A stretch of 64,000 nucleotides of DNA from Lewinella sp. W8 (GCF_004375085.3 NZ_SNAQ03000002.1:310001-374000); one strand, 5' to 3'; counted from the first letter of the stretch, positions 6,281-15,388 are shown. The notes: generated by a model not told the origin, from the letters alone. Numbers and translations: made by a program.

Positions 6281-7948
6281 ACAAATTTACAGGAAAATAC
6301 CCGCCTTTCCAATTCTGACAAGAGTTCGCCCAGCACGACAACCCCCGATAAGTATAACGGGGGTTCCCATGCAGAGAAACCCGTTCAATTCATCGGGGTA
6401 GACAAATTTGTGGTGACCTTGCAGGGGGTAAAACTCCCCGATAATGTATCGGATACCTTTGGTGGCGCAATTTCCCTAACGAAGGATTTAACCCTATCCA
6501 CCGGGTACGAAGCCGCCAACGGTCGGAAGGTATTGGGGACTAGGTTCTACAAACTTGCTTTTACCATCCGGCACGGGACGGAGTACGAACCCGTGGCCCA
6601 TCTGCTGTATTTCAGCCGTGACGGGGCGGCCCGTAGTGAATTAACCATCCGAAACCATGTTCTGTATCGGAAAGGCTGGACAAATACGCTCACAGCCATT
6701 TTAAGAGCCCTTAATGCCCAAATCTACTGTTACACCGCCATAGACATTGCCGTAGACGGATACGGCCACCTGAATACCTTTTCCCGTGTATTCAAAGAAG
6801 ACAGCGTAAGGAACTACGGCCGGGGTACTATGACTGCTTACTTTGATAGCTCCGGTAAGAATTTGGCCGGGGTAGACTTGGGAGTAAAGACTGCTGACAA
6901 CCGAATAACGATTTACCGGAAGTCCGAAGACTACGAAAAAAAGCCGTATATCAAAGATGCGCACGAAGCCGCCGGGCTGGATACTTCGCAGCCGGTAGAC
7001 CGGACGGAAGGAAAATACCGCCGCAAATTTCTTGCCCGTATTGGCGGGATGGCAAGCGAAGACGACCGCGCAGCCCTAGAGGAGGCGTATGAGGGCATTA
7101 TTAAATCAAAGAAGGCCCGAACTAAAAAGAAGTACGCAGAAAGCAAGGCTATAAAGCAGGGCCGGGACAGGGAGATAAAGCAAGTCCGGGAAGATGCAAA
7201 GGCCGCCATTGCCCAGGTGGACTACCACAGCCCCGAGGCCGACGCGATTCGTAAGGACAGAGAGGACCGTATAGACGCGATACGGGCGAAGTATCGTAAA
7301 CGGCGCAACCTGCTGCAAAAAGAATTGAGAGAGATTAAGGAGGAGGTAGAAATGGGCATAGTTATGATTGACGATGCCAATAACGACCTGCTCACGAATG
7401 GCATATTTGATTACCGCCGCCTGGAAGATCCCGCCGTACTTGCGGACATTCACAAAAAGGGCGCGAACAGCCTGATAAAGCTCCGTAGACAGCGAAGCGA
7501 AAACGAAACCCGCCCCGACCAACAAGAATATATAAACATCATTGATTACGACGCCCTAAGAGCATTAGACATCAAACTAAAAAAGGTGGCGAAGGCTCCT
7601 AGCCCGGTGTGGGGAGTGCAGCGGAAAATATCGTTTGATATGCGCAATTCCTTTAGGGAATTGGATATGATGCAGGGGGAAACGGCGTTTTTGGAAGCCA
7701 TGCGCGAAAGCGCAGCCTTAGCCCGCAAGTTTGGTATTGCGGACTGGTTTTATAAGAGCCTGGATAAGTGGGAAAAGGATAAGGAATATCATTGGGCGAT
7801 AACGTCAGCAATGAAGTCCGCAGAGGAGCGGAAGGTCTATTCGGTGGCGCGTCTACCTGGATTTATCCCGCCCGATTACCGGATGCCATCAAAACCCGTT
7901 GACGTATCGCGGATAAATGATCTTTCCACAGCCATAAACGCCGCCTGA
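6251..7948 (+). CDS. Rep_trans-like rolling-circle replication initiator
   Basis: Likely nicks a double-strand origin through a tyrosine and starts rolling-circle replication of the excised element. Signature segments match the Rep_trans/replication initiation factor family: YTAIDIAVDG (about 162-170) as the acidic metal-binding motif, RITIYRKSEDYEKKPYI (about 218-234) carrying the candidate nucleophile tyrosines, and DRTEGKYRRKFLARI (about 250-264), equivalent to the family's arginine/glutamate strand. The 565 residues are much longer than typical members. A charged coiled-coil region (about 275-370) and a C-terminal domain are added. The annotated ATG is the only upstream start and overlaps a small stem-loop. 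The next gene overlaps by one base (TGATG), implying coupling. Which tyrosine is catalytic cannot be decided by eye. Confidence 0.75.
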   Translation: MSCDISNNCYTNLQENTRLSNSDKSSPSTTTPDKYNGGSHAEKPVQFIGVDKFVVTLQGVKLPDNVSDTFGGAISLTKDLTLSTGYEAANGRKVLGTRFYKLAFTIRHGTEYEPVAHLLYFSRDGAARSELTIRNHVLYRKGWTNTLTAILRALNAQIYCYTAIDIAVDGYGHLNTFSRVFKEDSVRNYGRGTMTAYFDSSGKNLAGVDLGVKTADNRITIYRKSEDYEKKPYIKDAHEAAGLDTSQPVDRTEGKYRRKFLARIGGMASEDDRAALEEAYEGIIKSKKARTKKKYAESKAIKQGRDREIKQVREDAKAAIAQVDYHSPEADAIRKDREDRIDAIRAKYRKRRNLLQKELREIKEEVEMGIVMIDDANNDLLTNGIFDYRRLEDPAVLADIHKKGANSLIKLRRQRSENETRPDQQEYINIIDYDALRALDIKLKKVAKAPSPVWGVQRKISFDMRNSFRELDMMQGETAFLEAMRESAALARKFGIADWFYKSLDKWEKDKEYHWAITSAMKSAEERKVYSVARLPGFIPPDYRMPSKPVDVSRINDLSTAINAA

Positions 7949-8475
7949 TGAAGTTCACCGACCTACCCACCACCAAGCGGGGCGACGTTGGGGAACGTAT
8001 CGTCTACGACCATTTACGGGCCAAGGGATGCCACATCTACGAACCCGAAGACGGCCCCCACCCTATTGACCGGTTTATGGTTGCCCGTGATGGCCAATGC
8101 TTCGCTTTTGATGTGAAGACATACCGCCGTCAATTCACCCGCCCGTACACTGGAATAGATGCCCCCGACTTTGAGAAATACACTTCTTTGCGGGGTGTTA
8201 CGGTCCTGCTGTTTTTCGTGGATGCTTTTGAACGGTGTATCTACTGGATAAAGATTAACCCGGAAGGCCACCGCGCCCCATCTGATGAACCGGCCACCGG
8301 TAACGGACTGATATACGAACATCGGAAGGTGTACTTCCCCCTATCCGATATGACGGTCTTACGCGCCCTTACTGATGAAGAACTAAGGGAGCTTGGCCCC
8401 CAGGACCGCCCCGAGCGGTACGAATACACCCGCCCCTATTTCCTGACCGATAAAGCCCAGGCCGATGCTAACTAA
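7948..8475 (+). CDS. PD-(D/E)XK-type nuclease, 175 aa
   Basis: A small protein with a complete PD-(D/E)XK signature: Glu16 in the first helix (GDVGERIVYDHL), Asp41 in HPIDRF and Asp55-Val-Lys57 in FAFDVKTYR, with the usual strand spacing. Such small stand-alone folds occur in Holliday-junction resolvases, replication nucleases and DNA-processing enzymes of mobile elements. Coupled to rep by a TGATG overlap and itself overlapping the next gene by 11 bp, it likely acts in replication or resolution of the element's DNA, possibly creating packaging ends in the absence of a terminase; the last idea is speculation. Confidence 0.75.
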   Translation: MKFTDLPTTKRGDVGERIVYDHLRAKGCHIYEPEDGPHPIDRFMVARDGQCFAFDVKTYRRQFTRPYTGIDAPDFEKYTSLRGVTVLLFFVDAFERCIYWIKINPEGHRAPSDEPATGNGLIYEHRKVYFPLSDMTVLRALTDEELRELGPQDRPERYEYTRPYFLTDKAQADAN

Positions 8476-8764
8476 TACCGTCACGACGATCACAGTAAGC
8501 CCGGAGGAGTTACTCGATGCCCTGGAAGAAAGATTGCAGGATAAACGCTCCCAAGCCTTCGGACCCATTCTAAAGCGGTTGCAGTTTGTCACCGTCGACC
8601 AGGTGGCCACAATGGCCCAGGTAAGCCCGCAGACGGTCCGAAACTGGACAAAAGAGGGAATTTTAACCGAGGCCCGGAAGGGATGCAAAGAGCGGTATCT
8701 ACTTTCCCGGGTGCTCGATTTTATTGCGGCAAGGGATGACCGGAAGCACAAGCACTCTAAATGA
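8465..8764 (+). CDS. MerR-like/HTH_17 DNA-binding protein, excisionase-like
   Basis: The 99-residue protein has an N-terminal helix (PEELLDALEERLQDK, about 13-27) and a winged helix of the MerR/HTH_17 type at about 41-80 (FVTVDQVATMAQVSPQTVRNWTKEGIL followed by RYLLSRVLDFI), ending in a basic tail. This architecture is standard for Bacteroidota excisionases and element regulators. It is the last gene of the element, next to the presumed attR, so in the circular form it would be immediately upstream of the integrase; that supports a recombination directionality role. A transcriptional regulator of rep is the alternative. Confidence 0.75.
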   Translation: MLTNTVTTITVSPEELLDALEERLQDKRSQAFGPILKRLQFVTVDQVATMAQVSPQTVRNWTKEGILTEARKGCKERYLLSRVLDFIAARDDRKHKHSK

Positions 8765-8818
8765 CATTAAAATGACAAAGCGAGGGCAAAGGTTATGTAC
8801 GGCACCCCTTAAACGCAC

Positions 8819-8845
8819 AAAAGCCCCTGAAAATCAGGGGCTTAG
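8819..8845 (-). terminator. Terminator of tRNA-Asp
   Basis: On the minus strand AAGCCCCTGA pairs perfectly with TCAGGGGCTT around a 3-nt loop and is followed by TTTTG, two bases downstream of the tRNA 3' end. This is a good intrinsic terminator for the tRNA. Confidence 0.8.
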
Positions 8846-8847
8846 TG

Positions 8848-8921
8848 CGGTCTGGACGGGACTCGAACCCGCGACCTCCGGCGTGACAGGCCGGCATTCT
8901 AACCAACTGAACTACCAGACC
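8848..8921 (-). tRNA. tRNA-Asp (GTC)
   Basis: The minus strand gives a complete cloverleaf: acceptor stem GGTCTGG/CCAGACC with discriminator G, D-arm with GTTCAGTTGGTTAGAA, anticodon loop CTGTCAC with anticodon GTC, and T-arm GCGGGTTCGAGTCCCGT. The CCA end is not encoded. It lies at the right edge of the capsid-carrying element and is its probable attachment site. Confidence 0.95.
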
Positions 8922-9119
8922 AGTAGTCTTCGCTATTCAAGAATTTTACTGCGTTTCAGTAAGTGTTTTCTCAAATGCTGCGCAAATATAGGGTCATCGA
9001 ATCACTCCCTGCAAGCATTCCGGCAAGAAAACCGATACTTTTTTTGCGTGCTTTCGCTAGGTCATTGAAAACCAAGCAAAAGCACGCAGAAAAAGTTTTG
9101 TCATCAGGTAGGGGCCAGA

Positions 9120-11636
9120 CTAGCGCGTCAGCACAATCCGTTTGGTGTAGAGCTGGCCTCGGGCCCGGAGGCGAACGAAGTACATCCCGGCCGCGGCACG
9201 GCCGCCGGCCGCATCCGTAGCGTCCCAGCGCCAAGAATACGTCCGGTCACCGTTGGGGTTGACCCTGGCCGACTGCACCACCCGGCCACTCACGTCCAGC
9301 ACGTCAATGCCCACCTCATCCATGAAGGGCAGCTCGAAATTGATCGTTACCGCCTCGCGGAAGGGGTTCGGGATGGCCACTACGTTAGCAAAGTCCGAAG
9401 GATCCTGCTCCGTGACGCTGGTGGGGAAACAGCTCGGTGGAACAATGACGTTGATCTGCTGGGTGCAGGTCGCCGTCAGACCGGAGGCATCGGTAGCCGT
9501 CCAGGTGAGCTCGGTGGTTTCCTTAAAGATGGTATCCCCCACCAGGGAAGACAGCCCGTTGGCGCTGAGCAGCGTCACGCCCTCACAGTTGTCCGCCGCA
9601 ATGGGGTCAAAGTCCGTATTGGAAATGACCACAAAATCGCAGCTGAAAGTCGAGTCCAATTTGACGGTCACCTCGGGACAGTCGAGGGTTGGTGCCGTCA
9701 CGTCGTTGACCGTCACGTCAAACGTACAGGTGGAGCTTTTGCCCGTTTCGTCGGTTGCCGTGGCGGTGACGGTAGTGACGCCGACGGGGAAGTTCGTTCC
9801 ACTATCCTGTGAGTAGGTAATGGTCACTGTGCTCGAACAATCATCCGTGGCCGTGGCCGTGAACTCGGCCGTCGCCATACAATCGGCACCCACGTCGACG
9901 GAAATGGGCTCGGGGCAGGCGATCACCGGCGCGGCTTCGTCCTGACAAACCACCGTGCCGGCGGAGAAGGAGACGTTGTCAATGAATATCCGCTCACTTC
10001 CCGCATCCAAGTCCGCCTGAATAGTTAACCGGATGGGATCATCGTAGGATTCGGTGATGGTATAGGTAACCGTGGTCCACTGCCCAATGGTTAAGTCCGG
10101 AAAACCTCCACTGCCATCCGCAGCAGCATCAAAAATTTCTTCCAGAAGGCCGAAAGACTCATTCAAAATTACTGCGGTAAATCTATCCGTTCCGGTTGAG
10201 GAACTTTCGTAGGAGGTAGATCGTATAAAGTAATCAAAACTTACCGTCACCCCGGAAAGGCCAGCAATATCAATGGGGGCGAAAACTGCGGAGACGAGTC
10301 CATCCGTATCTTCAAACACAAATCCCTTTTCGCCATCCGTGAAGGCGGCATCGGGATCATCCGTCACCCCCAGGGCATCGCCGTCCGTCAGTCCGGCCTC
10401 TCCACTAGTACCAAGCCTTGTCGGCGCAAAGGCCGTGATAAAACCGAGTTCCTTACCTCTGCCACCCGTGGTCACGGTAGGCTGCCCCTGGTTGTTTTCT
10501 AAAAAACGAAAGATTACTGGGTTCCCCGTATCTACGTAATCTTCCTGTGAAGCCAGGGCATCCTCGAAGCTGGTGCTGGGGGGGGCATTGGGCTCACAGT
10601 CACCGTCGTCAATGGTCAGGGCAAGTGCCGTCAGGTCCATGCTGGAGGCACAGCCTCCTTCGCCGCGTACGTAGTAGGTAGTGCCGAGTTCAGCGCCCCC
10701 AAAAAAGTCGTACTGGTCGGAAGAAGTCCGGGCTACTTCCTGGGTACCTTCGGCGTCGGAGTAGATCACCCATTCGGTGGCGTTCCCCAGGCTTCCGGAG
10801 ATTTCCATCCGGAAGGGAACACCGGGACATACTGTTGCCGGTGATTGCCCCAGGGCAGCGAGGGACGGCTCCGTGCACTCGGGCCAGTCGGCCTCTACCA
10901 CGCCCGTGGAAAAGATAATATTATCGATGGCCATCTCCTCCGCACTGGCGTTGGTATCAAACTCGATCACCAGCTGGACGGTCGCCCCCGCCAGGCCGGA
11001 AAGGTCAGCCGTCAGGGTCGTCCAGACTTCGGTGGTAGGGATGGCCTCGTTGATGGCGGAAAACAGCATGGTGCGGTCACCGGTAGCGGTATTTATCAGA
11101 TAAATTTCGATGCGATCATCGGCACCGTCGCCGTTTTCGTAGCTGGTATTGGCGACGATGTAGGACATGGAAAACATCGTGCTTCCGTCCACTACGACGG
11201 GATTAAACCGCAGGGTCGCCAGACCGTCGGGGTCCTGGAGCACGTAGATATTGTTGTTTCCGCTGGGGGGAGGGTTCGCGGCAATGTCAATGGTCAGACT
11301 GCCCATGTCGTTATCCGGAGTCGGCGCTACGGTGTAGTCAACGACGCCGAAAAGCTCTCCGTCGGTCAGACCACCTCCCGCGTCACGATCCCGCGTGGGC
11401 GTGTAGGTTACCTGGTAACCGGGAATTGCCCCCATGGTGGCCGCGTTGGGTTGCGTCTGGGGTGCCATGGTGGCGGGGAGAATGTGTTCGGTGAAGGGGG
11501 AAAGTGGATCCACGTAGTGGTGGGAACCGGGGGTACTGGTGCTGAAGTCCTGGGTGACCTGCGCCGACAGCCCCCCAAAGGCGAGGACGACGAAGAATAG
11601 CCCGGACAATAATCGAAGTGAGTGCAAATAATTCAA
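9120..11636 (-). CDS. Secreted HYR-domain protein with type A T9SS sorting domain
   Basis: An 838-residue exported protein. A signal peptide (about 1-25, ending GGLSAQ) is followed by two stretches resembling jelly-roll/MAM-like beta domains (about 110-245 and 400-560, each with FDN(N)(I/V)xFSxG-type ends). Then come HYR-type Ig-like repeats (about 565-660 and 660-750; APVIACPEPISVDVGADC, TATDDCSSTVTITYS, TATDETGKSSTC). The C-terminus (about 755-838; AIPNPFREAVTINFELP to GMYFVRLRARGQLYTKRIVLTR) is a type A T9SS sorting domain, so the protein should cross the outer membrane and be surface-attached or released. The ligand is unknown. The gene stands alone with 260 bp of upstream DNA. Confidence 0.9.
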   Translation of the reverse strand: MNYLHSLRLLSGLFFVVLAFGGLSAQVTQDFSTSTPGSHHYVDPLSPFTEHILPATMAPQTQPNAATMGAIPGYQVTYTPTRDRDAGGGLTDGELFGVVDYTVAPTPDNDMGSLTIDIAANPPPSGNNNIYVLQDPDGLATLRFNPVVVDGSTMFSMSYIVANTSYENGDGADDRIEIYLINTATGDRTMLFSAINEAIPTTEVWTTLTADLSGLAGATVQLVIEFDTNASAEEMAIDNIIFSTGVVEADWPECTEPSLAALGQSPATVCPGVPFRMEISGSLGNATEWVIYSDAEGTQEVARTSSDQYDFFGGAELGTTYYVRGEGGCASSMDLTALALTIDDGDCEPNAPPSTSFEDALASQEDYVDTGNPVIFRFLENNQGQPTVTTGGRGKELGFITAFAPTRLGTSGEAGLTDGDALGVTDDPDAAFTDGEKGFVFEDTDGLVSAVFAPIDIAGLSGVTVSFDYFIRSTSYESSSTGTDRFTAVILNESFGLLEEIFDAAADGSGGFPDLTIGQWTTVTYTITESYDDPIRLTIQADLDAGSERIFIDNVSFSAGTVVCQDEAAPVIACPEPISVDVGADCMATAEFTATATDDCSSTVTITYSQDSGTNFPVGVTTVTATATDETGKSSTCTFDVTVNDVTAPTLDCPEVTVKLDSTFSCDFVVISNTDFDPIAADNCEGVTLLSANGLSSLVGDTIFKETTELTWTATDASGLTATCTQQINVIVPPSCFPTSVTEQDPSDFANVVAIPNPFREAVTINFELPFMDEVGIDVLDVSGRVVQSARVNPNGDRTYSWRWDATDAAGGRAAAGMYFVRLRARGQLYTKRIVLTR

Positions 11637-11896
11637 GAGTCAATAATTGGTGTTGCACACAGAAGTGCATAGGTGAACAACACCCCAATAATGATCTACC
11701 GATAATCTGAATGAATCCTGGAGCGAACTAGTGGTGGGCAGATGTTTTTCTCAGGGTGTTTTGAACGGTTTTTACCCGAGTAAGATAGGTCCAATCTTCA
11801 ACTAACCAAAGGGATAAGCATAGGGGAAAACCCCCAATCTGATGGGCGTTTTCCCCCGGTACAAATAGATTCTGATGCAGATTACGGCAATTCGTA

Positions 11897-12754
11897 CTAC
11901 TCCAGGGCAAACTTGACGGGCAGGTTAAACCGCACCCGCACGGGTAGCCCCGCCTGAATACCCGGCTTGAAGCGCTCCCCTTCCCGGCTAATGGCCTCGA
12001 CGGCTTTTTGCGCCGCCTCGGAACAGCCACCACCAACTTTACGCACCACTTTTACGTCGCTGATGCTGCCGTCCTTTTCTACGGTGAACTGTACCACCAC
12101 CGTACCCTGAATGTTGTTCTCCCGGGCCAGGGTCGGGTACTTCACCCGGCTTTGCACGAAGGAAAGCAGCGCCCGGTCGGAACATTGCTTCGCCTCTTCT
12201 CCCGACAGCCCGAAACATTCACTGCCGAAGACGGGCATCCGCTCCACAAAAAGCAGGGGCTCGGAAGACTCCTCCACGGGGGGAGGTGGCGGCGGTGGAG
12301 GTGGTGCAGGCGTGGGTTCGGCAATTTGCGGCGGGGGAGCCAACACCGGCTCCTGGTCGTCAATACCCTGATCGATGAAATCAACGGTTTCCACCTCAGG
12401 TTCGGGGGTGGCTTCAATCACCGGGGGTGGCGGCGGCGGGGGTGGCGGGGGTGGTTTGTGATCGGTCGGTGGAATGTCCACTTCAATAATGTCTTCGGTG
12501 TCCATGACCAGATCGTAGACGTGGGGGCCCGATTCGGGCTGAGTCCAGTTGATGGTCAGGAAGGTGGCCAGGATGGCCACGCAGAGGGACAGTCGGTGCA
12601 GAGGAGCCCGGTAACTAAAAACACTGGCGGCCTTCCCCTTGACGGACTGCGGCGCCCGCAGGCGCCGTAAGAGCAGGATGACGAGCAGCACCAACAGGCA
12701 CAAGCCCCCCAGCCCCAGCAGCACCGTGGTGCCGCTGAACGTATAAATCAGCAT
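11897..12754 (-). CDS. TonB-like energy transducer
   Basis: Couples the inner-membrane proton gradient to outer-membrane TonB-dependent receptors. The 285-residue protein has two N-terminal hydrophobic segments (about 5-28 and 50-68) instead of the usual one. Two polyproline rods follow (about 97-111 and 145-154) with acidic spacers, and then a TonB C-terminal domain (about 195-285; VKYPTLARENNIQGTVVVQFTVEKDGSISDVKVVRKVGGGCSEAAQKAVEAI). Residues 1-30 with the basic loop LLLRRLRAP resemble a truncated BlaR-like membrane segment. No ExbB/ExbD is nearby. It lies between two T9SS substrate genes in the same direction but with gaps of over 160 bp. Confidence 0.9.
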   Translation of the reverse strand: MLIYTFSGTTVLLGLGGLCLLVLLVILLLRRLRAPQSVKGKAASVFSYRAPLHRLSLCVAILATFLTINWTQPESGPHVYDLVMDTEDIIEVDIPPTDHKPPPPPPPPPPPVIEATPEPEVETVDFIDQGIDDQEPVLAPPPQIAEPTPAPPPPPPPPPVEESSEPLLFVERMPVFGSECFGLSGEEAKQCSDRALLSFVQSRVKYPTLARENNIQGTVVVQFTVEKDGSISDVKVVRKVGGGCSEAAQKAVEAISREGERFKPGIQAGLPVRVRFNLPVKFALE

Positions 12755-12869
12755 ACGACAATGAGGTTAAATGATGAATGGATTCGCCCGGCCAGACGCT
12801 TGCCTGATAGATGTACGGAAGGCCCAAATTGGTGGGTTAGGGGTAAATTTTCCGTCCCGCACCCGGGGT

Positions 12870-12912
12870 CACGGCCCTACCCAATTCCTGGCACCTGCGC
12901 GCCGTCGCCCAA
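12870..12912 (+). repeat. Copy of the GGCACCTGCG...TCGCCCA repeat
   Basis: CACGGCCCTACCCA, a short spacer, GGCACCTGCG (12890-12899), five bases and TCGCCCA. The same longer unit recurs at 36067-36100 and the core recurs at 26529, 49211, 59274, 62565 (minus) and 62595. Confidence 0.6.
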
Positions 12913-12922
12913 TAGTCTTCCC

Positions 12923-15388
12923 CTACTTAATGACCGTGATCGTGCCCGTCCGCTGCCTAACCTCACCGTCGACGTACCGCAGGCTGATCCGGTAGGTGTA
13001 AACCCCACCACTGACGGTATTCAGGTCCGTGGTCGGTTCCGGCCACGCCGCCGCATCGCCAACCCCGGCGTAGCGCAATCCACCCCAGCGATCGTAGATC
13101 TCCAGGGACTGCACCCGCCGCACCGCCGGGCCCAAATAGGCCCGAAACCGGTCATTGATGCCGTCTCCGTTGGGCGTGATGGCGTTGGGCAGATATACCT
13201 CGCGGGTGGGCAGGACCGTGACCGGAGCCGCCGCCAACCGCACGCAACCATCCGCATCCCTCACCCTAAGCTTCAGGGTATCCGTGGCCGTCGGCAAGGC
13301 ACGGGGCGACGGACAATCAGTGCAGTCAAACCACCCCTCCGGGGACCAGGAGAAGGTGGCATCTTCCAGGGAACGGTTCGTCACGTAGTCCACGGATAGC
13401 CGCTGCCCCAGGTTTACCCGGGTCGTGGGCAGCCTTAATTCGAGGGTGAAGGGATTGGGTTCCACGACCTCCACCGGATCAGCAACTACGGCGCAACCGG
13501 TAGCGTCCACCACCCTTACCCGGTAGGTTCCCCGCGGCACCCGGTAGGCGCGCTGCCGGGGCACCCCCGCTTCGTTCAGGAAGAAGGTGAAGGGGCCCGT
13601 CCCGCCGGAAAAATCAACCAGCACCCGCCCGTTGCCGTCCGCGTCCGTACAGAGGACGGGTTCAGCCCCGGTGGTGAGGGAAAGCGGCGGCGGTTGGGGC
13701 AACTGAAATTCGTAATCGTAGGGGCAACCAAGGCTATCCTCCAGCCGCAGGCGCACCAGGCTGGTGTCCAGTGCCTCCAGCACCGGTTGTTCACCCAGCA
13801 CCGTGCCGCTTCGTCCGCGCCACACGTAGCTGGTCACCGCCGAGGCGGGCTCCACCAGGGGTACGATCCTACCGTTGGTGTCGCCGCCACACTGCAAGCT
13901 GTCGATGGAAAAACTAACGGCAAAGGGCTCCGGCGGCCGGGCAATCTGGGGCGCACTGAGGCGACAGGCGTCTCCCGCCTCGACGCGCAATTGGTAGGTA
14001 CGCCCATCCATTTCGTCGGAGGGAATGGACAGCGACATGGCGGTTGCTCCGGGCAGGGCCACTCCGTCCCGGTACCACTGGTAGCGATAATCGGGGCCTT
14101 CTCTTCCGGTCAGCAGCAGGCCCCGCCGGCAAGCTTCACCCCCGGCGTTTTCCACGATGGCGCGGCGGGTGACCGACGCATCAATGTCTTCCGGCCGCAC
14201 GCGGGGCGGCAGGACCTGCCGCAGGTCCACGGCGTCCAGCACCCAGTAGATTTCGTAATCAAAAAAGACCTCCGCTTGCTGCAGCGCCTGGGTCATGGCG
14301 CCCCCGAACGCCAGGTAGCGAATGGGCTCGGCCGGTGCCGTGAAGTCAATTTGAAAGCGCTCTAGCTGGCGGTTACGGTCCACCCGGATGGCGACCGAAT
14401 CCAGGGGCGTCCAGTTGTCCCAGTCCCCGCCGAAGATCAGGCTATCCCGGCCCCGAAAGCGATAGGGGGTGGAATCGGGCACCGCACTGTAGTACCAGCT
14501 CAGATTCTGAAAAACCTCTCCGGAGAGCATAGAGGACATCTCGATGAGGTCACCTCCGGCAATGTCCAGGTTAAAGGTCAGCCGGTAGGTTCCACCGGGG
14601 ACGGTCGGTTCCCGTAGCTCGACCATGGCCGTTTCGATGGTCGTGATCTGGGTGGCTTCGTAGGCCGCAAATCCGCCGATCAGAGAAGCGTTACTGCCCA
14701 GGTCGACGTAGGGTAAAAAGGGAGAATTGATGCGCTGAGCGTAGCAGCGTAAAACGTGTTCAATGGTCGTAATCGAGTTGCCCGGCAGCCAGGCGTCCAC
14801 GCAGGGGAGCATTTCTCCGGAGAAGTAGCAGCCCTGGCACTCCGGCAAGTCCCGGCGGGCCTCAAAACTGGCATTCGGAATCAGGTTTCCTTCGGTTATT
14901 TCCGGGACGGTGGAGCAATCACAGTCGAGTACGTCGTTCAGGTCCACCAGCCCGTCACCGTCGTCGTCGCGGCCGTTGGCGCAGTCTTCCTTCGAACAGC
15001 CCCCCGCCACGAAGATCAGTTCTCTGGTGACGTTACACTCCCCGTCGCGAGCGTACCGCAGTCCGAACTCCACACCCTCGGGGTTACCCACGAAGGTTAG
15101 GGTATCTCCCGTGGCGCCCACGATGGCCGTGTCGTTCCGGTACCATTGCAGGTCCAGGGAGCCGGGGAAAAGGGCCGTGAGGCGGACGCCCCCGCAGCTC
15201 AGGTCCATCGTCTCGACGATGGCCAACAAATCTCGGCTCCGGCAATCGCAGTCGGGGTCCGCCAGGTCCACCAGGCCGTTCCCGTCATTATCGACCCCGT
15301 CGGCGCAGTTTTCGCTCTGCGCACCCAACACCCCTGCCCCGAAAAAGAGGAGAATGATCAGCAAGAATCGTGGAGGGATGGGGAACAT
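12923..15388 (-). CDS. Secreted protein with type B (gliding-associated) T9SS sorting domain
   Basis: An 821-residue exported protein. I choose the ATG at 15388 because it places a normal signal peptide (MFPIPPRFLLIILLFFGAGVLGAQ) at the N-terminus; the in-frame upstream ATG at 15487 would bury it behind 33 charged residues. After the signal come two Cys/Asp-rich repeats of the DGVDNDGNGLVDLADPDCDC kind, which look calcium-binding. A carbohydrate-binding-like beta region follows, then several Ig/PKD-like repeats with VxDxxGC motifs (SprB-type repeats). The end (about residues 735-821; VYLPNAITPNGDGINDRFRAYLG to TGTITVIK) is the gliding-motility-associated C-terminal domain, a type B T9SS signal. 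Probably a large adhesin or surface protein. Confidence 0.88.
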   Translation of the reverse strand: MFPIPPRFLLIILLFFGAGVLGAQSENCADGVDNDGNGLVDLADPDCDCRSRDLLAIVETMDLSCGGVRLTALFPGSLDLQWYRNDTAIVGATGDTLTFVGNPEGVEFGLRYARDGECNVTRELIFVAGGCSKEDCANGRDDDGDGLVDLNDVLDCDCSTVPEITEGNLIPNASFEARRDLPECQGCYFSGEMLPCVDAWLPGNSITTIEHVLRCYAQRINSPFLPYVDLGSNASLIGGFAAYEATQITTIETAMVELREPTVPGGTYRLTFNLDIAGGDLIEMSSMLSGEVFQNLSWYYSAVPDSTPYRFRGRDSLIFGGDWDNWTPLDSVAIRVDRNRQLERFQIDFTAPAEPIRYLAFGGAMTQALQQAEVFFDYEIYWVLDAVDLRQVLPPRVRPEDIDASVTRRAIVENAGGEACRRGLLLTGREGPDYRYQWYRDGVALPGATAMSLSIPSDEMDGRTYQLRVEAGDACRLSAPQIARPPEPFAVSFSIDSLQCGGDTNGRIVPLVEPASAVTSYVWRGRSGTVLGEQPVLEALDTSLVRLRLEDSLGCPYDYEFQLPQPPPLSLTTGAEPVLCTDADGNGRVLVDFSGGTGPFTFFLNEAGVPRQRAYRVPRGTYRVRVVDATGCAVVADPVEVVEPNPFTLELRLPTTRVNLGQRLSVDYVTNRSLEDATFSWSPEGWFDCTDCPSPRALPTATDTLKLRVRDADGCVRLAAAPVTVLPTREVYLPNAITPNGDGINDRFRAYLGPAVRRVQSLEIYDRWGGLRYAGVGDAAAWPEPTTDLNTVSGGVYTYRISLRYVDGEVRQRTGTITVIK

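Larger units (their letters stand above)
1..8847. mobile_element. Integrated capsid-encoding element (satellite-like) next to tRNA-Asp
   Basis: Eight recognisable genes, all on the plus strand, form a compact block: tyrosine integrase at the left end, then a 4-TM protein, small unknowns, an HK97-type capsid protein, a rolling-circle initiator, a PD-(D/E)XK nuclease and an excisionase-like HTH protein. The block stops next to the 3' end of a tRNA-Asp gene, a classical integrase target. Codon and base use differ from the flanking chromosome. In the circular form the HTH gene would lie next to the integrase with attP between them, as in many integrative elements. The right boundary at the tRNA is inferred; the left boundary lies near or before base 1 and no convincing att duplicate is visible. 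No portal, terminase, protease, tail or lysis module is present. Confidence 0.8.

Noticed and set aside
18-8805. ACGGCAC at 18-24 and 8799-8805 as attL/attR cores
   Set aside because: Seven bases are expected by chance at this distance, and neither copy overlaps the tRNA 3' end. The true left att is probably outside the window.
10845-11600. Long plus-strand frame of 251 codons opposite the HYR protein gene
   Set aside because: Antisense shadow of a clearly coding T9SS substrate gene; composition (Gly/His/Arg-rich) is typical of reverse-frame translation of GC-rich DNA.
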